Below, piece by piece: positions 13,571 through 20,708 of a DNA stretch of 20,867 nucleotides. The notes under the pieces were generated by a model that saw only the letters and a program-made list of their open reading frames with translations, was not told where the DNA came from and ran no database searches. Source of the DNA: Acholeplasmataceae bacterium (GTDB lineage: Bacteria > Bacillota_I > Bacilli_A > Acholeplasmatales > Acholeplasmataceae); assembly GCA_003497445.1 (NCBI GenBank), contig DNNX01000042.1, positions 1 through 20,867 on the forward strand. Reading direction: 5' to 3'. The number at the start of each line of letters is the position of its first letter. Within the stretch, counting starts at the first letter, position 1. A program made the translations under genes and the position numbers.

Positions 13571-14491
13571 ATGGCATACGCACACGGAAAAATCATTTTA
13601 ATTGGAGAACATGCAGTTGTACATCGCACACCGGCAATCGTCTTACCGGTTTTTGATGCATATGTAGAGGTTCTCGTTGAGCCATCTAAAGAAAACATTA
13701 TCAAAAGTTCTTTTTTTAATGGATATTTAAAAGATATCCCGCTATCTTATCAAGCAATTCAGGCACTTATCAAGACAATTACATATGACCTAAAGCTTGA
13801 GCCATTTCAATTAAAAATTGATACATATATACCTGTTGCTGCAGGCATGGGTGCATCGGCAGCGATTGCGAGTGCAATTACACAAGCGTTATTTGAATAT
13901 GCAAAAAAATCTTTAAATCAAGATCAGTTACGAAAATATATGAATGTATCAGAAAAGATAGCACATGGGTCACCAAGTGGCACAGATGTAGAAGGTGTCT
14001 TAACTCAAAAACCATTGGTTTTTCAAAAAGATAGGACCTCTAAGGTCTTGACGTCTACATTAAATGGTTACTTACTGATTGTCTTTAGTGGAATCAAAGG
14101 TTCAACAAAAGAAGCCGTTTCTAAAGTTCAATCATATGTAGCATCTCAAGGTAATCAAATCATTGAAGAGATGGAAGACACAATTAATGAAACAATCAAA
14201 GCTTATTCAAATAAGGACATTCACAGTGTAGGATTACTTTTAAATCGTTATCAATCATATTTACATACATTAGGAGTTTCTCATTTTGTATTAGATGACA
14301 TGATAAAAGATGCTTATGAATTTGGTTCTTTAGGTGCAAAACTTTCAGGTGGTGGCTTAGGTGGTTGTATAATTGCACTTTTTGAAGATCTAGATAAATT
14401 GTTATTGTTAAAAGAACATTATAAAAATAAAGGATATCATCCATCATTTTTGGTTGATTTAAATAAAGAATATCATGATGACTTACGTTAA
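13571..14491 (+). CDS. mvk: Mevalonate kinase
   Basis: This GHMP-family kinase phosphorylates mevalonate to mevalonate 5-phosphate. The 306-residue protein has AHGKIILIGEHAVVH at the N-terminus, the GHMP glycine/serine loop VAAGMGASAAIA (89-100), the substrate and catalytic Asp in HGSPSGTDVEG (132-142) and the C-terminal KLSGGGLGGC. The HGxPSGxD combination separates it from phosphomevalonate kinase. It is the first gene of a four-gene operon whose members overlap by 11-17 bases. The GAGGA ribosome site at 13563-13567 and the promoter at 13548 support the start. Confidence 0.95.
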   Translation: MAYAHGKIILIGEHAVVHRTPAIVLPVFDAYVEVLVEPSKENIIKSSFFNGYLKDIPLSYQAIQALIKTITYDLKLEPFQLKIDTYIPVAAGMGASAAIASAITQALFEYAKKSLNQDQLRKYMNVSEKIAHGSPSGTDVEGVLTQKPLVFQKDRTSKVLTSTLNGYLLIVFSGIKGSTKEAVSKVQSYVASQGNQIIEEMEDTINETIKAYSNKDIHSVGLLLNRYQSYLHTLGVSHFVLDDMIKDAYEFGSLGAKLSGGGLGGCIIALFEDLDKLLLLKEHYKNKGYHPSFLVDLNKEYHDDLR

Positions 14492-15434
14492 AGCACGTGC
14501 ACCGATTAATATCGCGCTTATTAAATACTGGGGAAAAAAAGACATCAAAGAAGTATTACCATATCAACCTTCTTTATCGTTGTCTTTAGATATTTTTGAA
14601 ACTGAAACTGTCATCCAAAAAGCAGATCATAATGATTTTGTTTTTAAGATTAACAACATAGAAGATGACAAGATAAAACATAAAGTTGAAACATTTATTA
14701 AATTATTTGATATTAATATCAATTTAAATGGTATAGAAATACATACAAAAAATACAGGTCCAACAGCTGCTGGTCTGGCATCATCTGCAAGTGGGTTTGC
14801 AGCACTTGCTGTTGCAGTCAATCGTTTTTTTAACTTTAACTATAATTTAGATATGCTTTCATCACTTACTAGAAAAGGCTCTGGTTCAGCAATTAGAAGT
14901 TTACTACCAAAAGCAGTTGCTTGGCTTCCTGATGGCCACATTGAACAAGTCGACTTTTCATTTGATGATGTATGTTTAGGCGTTGTTATTATTAATGATC
15001 AAAAGAAAAGTATTGGTTCTACTGAAGCGATGAAATTAAGTGTTGAAACATCACCTCTTTATACACAATGGGTGAAGCAATCATTTATTGATTTTGAGGC
15101 GTTTAAAGAAACACTAAAAAATAAAGATTTTAAAAAACTTGGAAACATAACAGAAAAAAACGCATTATTAATGCATGAAGTCTGTCATCAAACCGTTCCT
15201 AAAATTCAGTATTTAAGTCCATCGTCATATGATGTGATTTCATTGATACAATCCTTAAGAACAACGCTTGATATCGATTGTTACGTGACCATGGATGCTG
15301 GACCAAATGTTAAAGTACTTACAAAAATCGAATATCAGGGTACTATTGAATCGCATCTCAATGAAAAAGGTTATGATATTTTATGGTCAGGTATTGACAA
15401 GAAAGGTGCAGTCATTTTAGATGAAATCCGTTAG
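14475..15434 (+). CDS. mvaD: Diphosphomevalonate decarboxylase
   Basis: MvaD uses ATP to decarboxylate mevalonate 5-diphosphate to isopentenyl diphosphate. The 319-residue protein has APINIALIKYWGKKD at the start, the GHMP loop GPTAAGLASSASGFAAL, the family motif KGSGSAIRSLL (usually GSGSACRS) and the catalytic Asp region TMDAGPNVKVL. The start could be either of two adjacent ATG codons (14475 or 14478), overlapping mvk by 17 or 14 bases. No strong ribosome site is visible, so coupling from mvk is likely. It overlaps the next gene by 14 bases. Confidence 0.95.
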   Translation: MMTYVKARAPINIALIKYWGKKDIKEVLPYQPSLSLSLDIFETETVIQKADHNDFVFKINNIEDDKIKHKVETFIKLFDININLNGIEIHTKNTGPTAAGLASSASGFAALAVAVNRFFNFNYNLDMLSSLTRKGSGSAIRSLLPKAVAWLPDGHIEQVDFSFDDVCLGVVIINDQKKSIGSTEAMKLSVETSPLYTQWVKQSFIDFEAFKETLKNKDFKKLGNITEKNALLMHEVCHQTVPKIQYLSPSSYDVISLIQSLRTTLDIDCYVTMDAGPNVKVLTKIEYQGTIESHLNEKGYDILWSGIDKKGAVILDEIR

Positions 15435-16434
15435 CATTGAAAAACCTGGTAAACTTTATCTTGCTGGAGAATATGCAGTTGTAAAAGGCTACCACGCGAT
15501 TATTTTACCTTCAAAATGGCAATTAAAAGTCACGATTTCTGAACAAGAACATTTTTCAATTATGAGTGATCAATTTCAATCTAAAGTAACATACAAAGTA
15601 ATTGATTATAAAATTGATCATCCATATGCACTGTGGAAACATTCAGTGCAAAGTGTATATCGTTATCTTAAGTTTATAAAAGTTGATTTGAAACCTCACC
15701 ATATTGACATATCTTCAGAACTTCATAAAGATCAAAAGAAGTGGGGGTTAGGTTCTTCAGGGGCACTAACGATTGCACTGATTGACGCTGTCCTTCAATT
15801 TCATGATGTGATATTGACACCGCTTCAAATATACAAATTAGGTGTTATTACACAAAAAGATCTTATAGATAAAAGTTCTTTTGGAGATTTAGCGATGAGT
15901 GCATATCAAGTACCCCTTGTTTATAAAAAGTTTACTTGGAAAAAAGAGTCTCAAGCACTTTTTCAAGATATTGAAAAATCTTGGGATGATTTACTCATAA
16001 AACCTATCGATATTTCTGATCTTCCTATAGTAATTGTGAATACGAATCAACCAGCCTCATCTTATAAACTTGTTCAATCAGTTTTCTCAAATCATCATAA
16101 TCAAGCACAGCTAATTGAGATTGATCGATGTACAACCCTCATGTATGAAGCAATCAAACATAAAGATTTAAATGCATTTATGCATTGGATGAGATGCCAT
16201 CACGATGCTCTTATGAACTTAAATGTTAAAAAACCGTTATTTACAGAAAAAATGAAAGATATTATTGCACCAATGCATCAAGAAGATATTGCATATAAGT
16301 TTTCTGGTGCTGGTGGTGGAGATAACATGATGATTTTATGTAAGGAAGAGGCATTTAATTCAATCATAGAACTTGTGCCAAAGCAATATCCTATCATTAA
16401 TAATTTTATCCAAGGAGTTAAACATGTCCAATAG
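15421..16434 (+). CDS. mvaK2: Phosphomevalonate kinase
   Basis: This GHMP kinase turns mevalonate 5-phosphate into mevalonate 5-diphosphate. The 337-residue protein starts with KPGKLYLAGEYAVVKGYHAI, typical of bacterial MvaK2. It has the GHMP loop KKWGLGSSGALTIAL, the family's SSFGDLAMSAYQV and a C-terminal KFSGAGGGDNMM. SFGDxA and GAGGGD distinguish it from mevalonate kinase. It lies third in the operon, overlapping mvaD by 14 and the isomerase by 11 bases. The order kinase, decarboxylase, second kinase matches Gram-positive cocci. Confidence 0.95.
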   Translation: MKSVSIEKPGKLYLAGEYAVVKGYHAIILPSKWQLKVTISEQEHFSIMSDQFQSKVTYKVIDYKIDHPYALWKHSVQSVYRYLKFIKVDLKPHHIDISSELHKDQKKWGLGSSGALTIALIDAVLQFHDVILTPLQIYKLGVITQKDLIDKSSFGDLAMSAYQVPLVYKKFTWKKESQALFQDIEKSWDDLLIKPIDISDLPIVIVNTNQPASSYKLVQSVFSNHHNQAQLIEIDRCTTLMYEAIKHKDLNAFMHWMRCHHDALMNLNVKKPLFTEKMKDIIAPMHQEDIAYKFSGAGGGDNMMILCKEEAFNSIIELVPKQYPIINNFIQGVKHVQ

Positions 16435-17440
16435 AAAAGATGATCACATTTATTCAGCATTAAAACAACAACATGTAACAAATGATTTTGATAAAGTGAG
16501 ATTGTTATCGAATTCGTTATGTTCTGTTGATGTTCAAGATGTTGATATTTCTGTATCTATGTTTGGCCATACATTTCAAACACCCATTTATATTAATGCA
16601 ATGTCAGGTGGCAGTGATTTATCCAAAGAAGTGAATCAAAAGCTTTCATTCATTGCAAGAATCTTTGGTTTTCCTATGGCAACCGGCTCATTATCTGCAG
16701 CTATTAAAGATGCACAGTGGAATGATAGTTTTCAGGTTATCAATCATGAATTGAATGAAGGCTTTAAAATAGCAAACATTGGACTTTCAAGATCAAAAGA
16801 AGATGCTCAAAAAGCTATAGATATTTTAGATGCCGATGTCTTACAAATTCATTTAAATGCTGCTCAAGAAATCACCATGCCTGAGGGAGATAGAGCTTTT
16901 AAACATTGGAAAGATAGATTAGTAGAAATCATAGAATTTGTTCATGTTCCAGTCATAGTTAAAGAGGTTGGATTCGGGATGTCAAGAGAAACTGTTGAGA
17001 CATTACAATCAATTGGTGTCAAATATGTTGATGTCTCTGGTAAAGGTGGTACGAATTTTATTTCAATAGAAAACGATAGAAGAGACAACCGCTTATTATC
17101 TTTTGAATCTTATGGGATATCTACTGTAGAATCACTTTTGGATAATCAAAATCATAAAAACGTTCATATATTTGCAAGTGGTGGTATTCGGGATGCATAT
17201 GATATTGTCAAAGCTCTTGCATTGGGTGCATATATGGTTGGATTGAGTGGTTATTTCTTGAAACTCGTGATGACACATGACATGGATAAAAGTATTCAAC
17301 TTGTTAAAGAACTTATCGATGATGTCAAAGGTATCATGGCAGTTCTTAATGCATCATCTATTGCTTCATTAAAAGAAGTAGACAAAATATTCGATCAGGA
17401 TCTCATCAATTTCATCAATCAAAGAAAAAAAGGTAAGTGA
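16424..17440 (+). CDS. fni: Type 2 isopentenyl-diphosphate isomerase (FMN-dependent)
   Basis: Fni interconverts isopentenyl and dimethylallyl diphosphate with reduced FMN. It supplies the DMAPP primer that the prenyl synthase at 12609 needs. The 338-residue TIM-barrel protein has NRKDDHIYSAL at the N-terminus, NAMSGGS, SGKGGTNFISIEN and the FMN phosphate site FASGGIRDAYDIVKALALGA. I chose the ATG at 16424 because AAGGAG (16412-16417) is six bases upstream and the family begins close to RKDxHI. The frame extends to an ATG at 16373, but that would add 17 residues with no homology. It is the last gene of the mvk operon; its TGA lies inside the shared terminator. Confidence 0.95.
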   Translation: MSNRKDDHIYSALKQQHVTNDFDKVRLLSNSLCSVDVQDVDISVSMFGHTFQTPIYINAMSGGSDLSKEVNQKLSFIARIFGFPMATGSLSAAIKDAQWNDSFQVINHELNEGFKIANIGLSRSKEDAQKAIDILDADVLQIHLNAAQEITMPEGDRAFKHWKDRLVEIIEFVHVPVIVKEVGFGMSRETVETLQSIGVKYVDVSGKGGTNFISIENDRRDNRLLSFESYGISTVESLLDNQNHKNVHIFASGGIRDAYDIVKALALGAYMVGLSGYFLKLVMTHDMDKSIQLVKELIDDVKGIMAVLNASSIASLKEVDKIFDQDLINFINQRKKGK

Positions 17441-17459
17441 TTTATTCACTTACCTTTTT
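17427..17459. terminator. Two-way terminator built into the ends of fni and mvaS
   Basis: AAAAAGGTAAGTGA (17427-17440) pairs with TCACTTACCTTTTT (17446-17459) around a TTTAT loop, a 14-bp perfect stem flanked by A and T runs. The fni stop (17438-17440) is in the left arm and the mvaS stop (17442-17444) is in the loop. Confidence 0.9.
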
Positions 17460-18572
17460 ATATATTCTATGACCTTGTACCATTTGTTCTAAAACAAAAT
17501 TGTTATCTTTGTGAGCTTTAAAATCAGATGCGATATATTGATGTGTGACTTCTTTATCCTTATAAAATGTCATGTATTCTACATATGTTTTAAAGTCTAT
17601 TTCATCTCTAGAATCTAAATGCGATAATGCTTTTGTTTTATCAAATACTTTTTCATAATCTTTTTGAATGGTGAGTGAGAAAAATTCACCGATGGCGCCA
17701 GAACCGTATGAAAACATACCAATGGTTTCATTTTCTAGGGGTTCTTTTGCTAAAGATAAAACAGAAATTAAACTTAAAAATAAGGATCCATTGTATATAT
17801 TTCCTACTTCTTGAGTGAATGCTTTTACAACCTTTATCATATCTTGTGAAATTGGATTAGAAAAGACTTTGTTGGCTTTGACAGCCATATTCGCAAACGG
17901 CATATGGAAGCATGTGTATAAATAAGATTTGTTTGGATCGACACGTTTAAGCATATCTTTATAACAACGAATAGATAAATGACCATCTACGGTTGGCACT
18001 TCTTGATAAGACGGACGATAAAAATCTGGAAGTTCTTCAGTTGTAAATTGTCCTTTATGGACTTCAGCGAGCCTTGGGTTTGCACTAATGAGCATCGCGA
18101 TTGCTCCAGCACCTTGTGTTGATTCTCCAGGTGTATTAAAGCCATACCAAGCGACATCAGAAGATAATACAAGTACTTTTTTATCTGGTTGCATTCTCAC
18201 GTAATCAATGGCAAGTTGTAAAGAGCCTGTTGCAGCATAACACGCTTGTTTTAATTCTAATATACGAATATTATGTTGTAATCCTAACATTCTATGTACA
18301 TAATTTCCAGCAGCCTTAGAATAATCAATGGCTGTTTCTGTTGCGAATAATATCGTATCAATGGAAGCTTTATCTTTTTCGTTTAAAATACTGTTTGCAG
18401 CTTCTAATGCCATTGTCACAATATCTTCAGAAGGAGATATGACCGCCATTTTATGTTGTCCAATACCAACTTTATATTTATTGACATCTTGATTGCGTGC
18501 TTTTGCAAGTGATGTCATATCTAAAAAGAATCTTGGAACATAAAATCCAATTTTATCTATGCCTATTTTCAT
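17442..18572 (-). CDS. mvaS: Hydroxymethylglutaryl-CoA synthase
   Basis: MvaS condenses acetyl-CoA with acetoacetyl-CoA to HMG-CoA, the first committed mevalonate step. The 376-residue thiolase-fold protein has the catalytic Glu79 in ATETAIDYSK, the acyl-accepting Cys111 in ELKQACYAATGS, and the conserved His223 in CFHMPFANM. GIDKIGFYVPRFFLDM at the N-terminus is typical of bacterial HMG-CoA synthases. It overlaps mvaA by four bases (ATGA), and an AAGGAAA ribosome site lies in the mvaA 3' end. The two genes are thus one minus-strand operon that converges on fni. Acetoacetyl-CoA thiolase, needed before it, is not in the window. Confidence 0.96.
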   Translation of the reverse strand: MKIGIDKIGFYVPRFFLDMTSLAKARNQDVNKYKVGIGQHKMAVISPSEDIVTMALEAANSILNEKDKASIDTILFATETAIDYSKAAGNYVHRMLGLQHNIRILELKQACYAATGSLQLAIDYVRMQPDKKVLVLSSDVAWYGFNTPGESTQGAGAIAMLISANPRLAEVHKGQFTTEELPDFYRPSYQEVPTVDGHLSIRCYKDMLKRVDPNKSYLYTCFHMPFANMAVKANKVFSNPISQDMIKVVKAFTQEVGNIYNGSLFLSLISVLSLAKEPLENETIGMFSYGSGAIGEFFSLTIQKDYEKVFDKTKALSHLDSRDEIDFKTYVEYMTFYKDKEVTHQYIASDFKAHKDNNFVLEQMVQGHRIYKKVSE

Positions 18573-19618
18573 CGTTGTTTCCTTTCAATACGTTTGTGAG
18601 ACTGTGTAAGTTCGTTTGTGTTTGTGAGTGCTGCCATCAGTGAAAGTTCTCCACACAACACGAGTGCAGCAGCAATTTGCGCAAGTTTCTGAGCACCAAA
18701 CTCATCCTTGACATGTAATGATTCTAAATTTTTTGTTGCATCTAAAGCATCTTTACCATGACCTACAGAGCCTATGATGATATTAGGGAGTGAGACAGAA
18801 AAATATAGGGCACCATTTTTCACTTCACAATGTGTTATACCTTGTGATCCTTCAACAATATTTGCGGCATCTTGCCCTGTTGCGAGATAAAAGGCAAGCA
18901 ACATATTTGCATAATGTGCATTCGCTGATAATAAACCACCTGATGCAATAGAACCTATTAGATTCTTTTTGATGTTTAAATCAGCAATTTTTTCAGGTGT
19001 TGTACGTAAACTATTTTGAACAACTTCTTTAGGAATTAAAATTTCTGCAATTACATGTTTTCCTCTACCTAAAATAGAATTAACAGAAGATACTTTTTTA
19101 TCTGTGCAAAAATTTCCTGACACACTTACATATTTTAAAGTTGGATACAATGTTAAAATCTCCTCAGCAATTTTATCTGATGCGAACGTTGTCATGTTAT
19201 GACCTGAGGCATTCCCAGTCTCATACCCTAAACGAATGTAAAGTAGTGCACCAACAATTTTTCCGTCAATTTGTATTAAACGTGCATGGTTAGATTGTTT
19301 TGAAACTACATGTTTTTGAAAATAGTCTATTTTTGATTGACAATTAAGTAATACTTGTTTTGCTTGGTATGAATTTTCTGCTTCAAACAAAATAGAACGC
19401 GTCATCATATCTGATAACACGGTCGTGGTTAATGTTTTTGCAAGTCTAGAAATTTTCGCACCACGACCAACAGAATGAAACAATGTTGTCTCATAGGTTG
19501 ATAATGGCGCATCTAATTCAATACTTAATTCAGTTTTGTTTAAATAACGCATTTCAGCGAAATAAAGCGGTCCAACTGATTGTGTTGGAATGCCAGTGTA
19601 AAACATTTGATTTTTCAT
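18569..19618 (-). CDS. mvaA: Hydroxymethylglutaryl-CoA reductase, class I-like
   Basis: This enzyme reduces HMG-CoA to mevalonate in two hydride steps. The 349 residues carry all four catalytic positions: Glu43 (STYETTL), Lys174 (GNFCTDKKVSSVN), Asp250 (ATGQDAAN) and His341 (LTQSHKRI). The wording of the motifs resembles class I enzymes: SGNFCTDKK, GRGKHVIAEILIPKEVV, NLIGSIASGG, SANAHYAN and CGELSLMAAL. Gram-positive cocci use class II. Class I enzymes normally use NADPH. It lacks the N-terminal membrane region of eukaryotic enzymes. AGGT just upstream of the ATG (minus strand) is a fair ribosome site, and an extended -10 promoter lies about 50 bases upstream. Confidence 0.94.
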   Translation of the reverse strand: MKNQMFYTGIPTQSVGPLYFAEMRYLNKTELSIELDAPLSTYETTLFHSVGRGAKISRLAKTLTTTVLSDMMTRSILFEAENSYQAKQVLLNCQSKIDYFQKHVVSKQSNHARLIQIDGKIVGALLYIRLGYETGNASGHNMTTFASDKIAEEILTLYPTLKYVSVSGNFCTDKKVSSVNSILGRGKHVIAEILIPKEVVQNSLRTTPEKIADLNIKKNLIGSIASGGLLSANAHYANMLLAFYLATGQDAANIVEGSQGITHCEVKNGALYFSVSLPNIIIGSVGHGKDALDATKNLESLHVKDEFGAQKLAQIAAALVLCGELSLMAALTNTNELTQSHKRIERKQR

Positions 19619-19670
19619 AAAAGACCTACCTAAAGTGGACTTGATTCTATTTTACAACAGAAATGAATCA

Positions 19671-19699
19671 ATTGAATCATATATGTAAAAAAAAGTCAA
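19671..19699 (-). promoter_or_regulatory. mvaA-mvaS promoter with operator-like repeat
   Basis: On the minus strand, TTGACT (19699-19694) and TTCAAT (19676-19671) are 17 bases apart, and a TG sits at the extended -10 position. The -10 lies in an 18-base near-palindrome (19663-19680) that is symmetric at 16 of 18 positions around TCAATTGA and contains two TGATTCA heptamers. A second inverted repeat pairs TTGATTC (19641-19647) with GAATCAA (19665-19671). Confidence 0.6.
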
Positions 19700-19718
19700 A
19701 AATTTATCGTTTTCATTG

Positions 19719-19736
19719 TGACACAGGTCTGTGTTA
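19719..19736. repeat. Inverted repeat ACACAG-GT-CTGTGT
   Basis: Perfect six-base arms (19721-19726 and 19729-19734) surround GT, and the outermost T/A pair extends the symmetry past one mismatch. The near-absent loop makes an RNA hairpin unlikely and a dimeric DNA-binding protein site more likely. It lies just upstream of the mvaA -35 and could serve either flanking gene. Confidence 0.55.
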
Positions 19737-19921
19737 AAATGTTTAATAAAGTGTAAATATCAAGCTTAACTTAAAATGAAACAAAAAACTAAAGCATTTC
19801 CTAAGTAAAATACAAGTAGTCGAAGAATAAATAGGACAAACCAGTTAAATAATTATAAGTATTTTAGAGAATTAATACCAACTATACATATACAATAAAA
19901 ATATAAAATTAGGAGAAATTA

Positions 19922-20551
19922 ATGAAAAAATCGAACAGACTAATAGAGAATACATTATTAATATCATCTATAATGATGTTTATCTATTCATTTGTAGGTT
20001 ATGTATTTTTGCCACCTGGAACACTAGCTCCACCTTTAAAAGCATCTTTTGATTCTAACACACTAGCAATTATCTCACATGCTGTATTTTCATCGATTGC
20101 TATTCTCACCGGTGTCGTTCAACTGAGGAGATCATTTAGAGATAAATATCCAATGTTAAACATATTGCTTAGAAAAGTATATTTTGTTTCAGTCTTATTT
20201 GGAGGTGTCACAGGTTTATATTTATCATTTTTTGCTTATGCTGGATTTGCAAATATCATAGGATTTTTATTACTGGCAGTTTTTTGGTTATTTACAACCT
20301 TTAAAGCTTACATTGCTCAAAAAAATGATGATATAGAAATGTATAAAATATGGATAGTTAGAAGTTTTGCATTAACTTTTGCTGCAGTAACACTAAGAAT
20401 TTATATGGGAATATTTTTTATTATATTTGGTTATAGACAATTTGATTATTTTTATGCCACCTTAGGATTTTTATGTTGGGTACCTAATATCATAGTTATT
20501 GAATGGATGTATTTACTACCAAAATTCAAAAAAAGAGCAATTAAGAAATAA
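19922..20551 (+). CDS. DUF2306-like multi-pass membrane protein
   Basis: The 209-residue protein has about seven hydrophobic helices and no known enzymatic role. It resembles the DUF2306 family: ISHAVFSSIAILTGVVQL early, VSVLFGGVTGLYLSFFA, a mid-protein FWLFTTFKAYIAQ, and the telling WIVRSFALTFAAVTLRIYM. By my recollection of the family, two conserved His residues are replaced: the HRxxGRxY site by a stretch reading NILLRKVY, and the His of HxxWMxR by Tyr. The first His (ISHAVF) is kept. The AGGAG site at 19911-19915 supports the start. It stands alone between two intergenic regions and may be an accessory gene. The family call is moderate. Confidence 0.7.
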   Translation: MKKSNRLIENTLLISSIMMFIYSFVGYVFLPPGTLAPPLKASFDSNTLAIISHAVFSSIAILTGVVQLRRSFRDKYPMLNILLRKVYFVSVLFGGVTGLYLSFFAYAGFANIIGFLLLAVFWLFTTFKAYIAQKNDDIEMYKIWIVRSFALTFAAVTLRIYMGIFFIIFGYRQFDYFYATLGFLCWVPNIIVIEWMYLLPKFKKRAIKK

Positions 20552-20570
20552 TAAAATACCTTCCAAGCTT

Positions 20571-20604
20571 TCGATTGGGGATTTGAATCCCTCCTGAAAC
20601 GCCA
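20571..20604 (+). pseudogene. Relic of the 3' end of a tRNA-Ser-like gene
   Basis: The stretch ends in a layout that matches the 3' end of a tRNA: T-loop-like TTTGAAT (20582-20588), T-stem strand CCCTC (20589-20593), a seven-base acceptor strand CTGAAAC, discriminator G and CCA (20602-20604). It shares AATCCCTCCTG and CGCCA with tRNA-Ser at 10174, differing by three bases in the acceptor. No matching 5' acceptor strand, D-arm or anticodon arm lies upstream, since the reading frame of the previous gene ends at 20551. The T-stem is also damaged (GGGGA against CCCTC). Confidence 0.6.
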
Positions 20605-20626
20605 TCAAAGTGATGGCTATTTATTT
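20601..20626 (+). terminator. Hairpin terminator overlapping the tRNA relic's CCA end
   Basis: GCCATCA (20601-20607) pairs with TGATGGC (20611-20617) around AAG, followed by TATTTATTT. The stem is perfect, but the U-run is interrupted. It can end transcription of the gene at 19922 and may once have been the terminator of the lost tRNA. Confidence 0.65.
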
Positions 20627-20673
20627 GATATGAGTTATACAGTCAAAAGTGTAAATTTGGTTTATTTTTGTTG

Positions 20674-20679
20674 TATAAT
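20674..20679 (+). promoter_or_regulatory. Putative -10 of the last gene
   Basis: A consensus TATAAT lies 30 bases before the GTG start at 20709. No good -35 is seen at the right distance. Confidence 0.45.
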
Positions 20680-20708
20680 AATCAAGAATATAAGCAAGCG
20701 AGGTGCAT

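Larger units (their letters stand above)
19619..19921. other. 303-base AT-rich intergenic region
   Basis: The left third holds the mvaA promoter and its repeats (minus strand). The middle has the inverted repeat at 19719-19736. The rest, to 19921, is A-rich with several loose TATAAT-like boxes (for example TACAAT at 19891-19896) but no convincing -35. A clear AGGAG ribosome site (19911-19915) serves the gene at 19922. I see no gene, tRNA or recognisable riboswitch here. Confidence 0.6.

Noticed and set aside
16373..16423. 17-residue upstream extension of the IPP isomerase
   Set aside because: The AAGGAG site is correctly spaced for the ATG at 16424, and the family starts near RKDxHI.
19770..19806. 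Tiny open frame of about ten codons in the intergenic region
   Set aside because: It has no ribosome site and is within chance expectation for AT-rich DNA.
10174..20604. Whole region between tRNA-Ser and the tRNA relic as an integrated element
   Set aside because: No integrase, phage or plasmid gene is present, tRNA-Glu and core metabolic genes lie inside, and the two tRNA ends match only in part.
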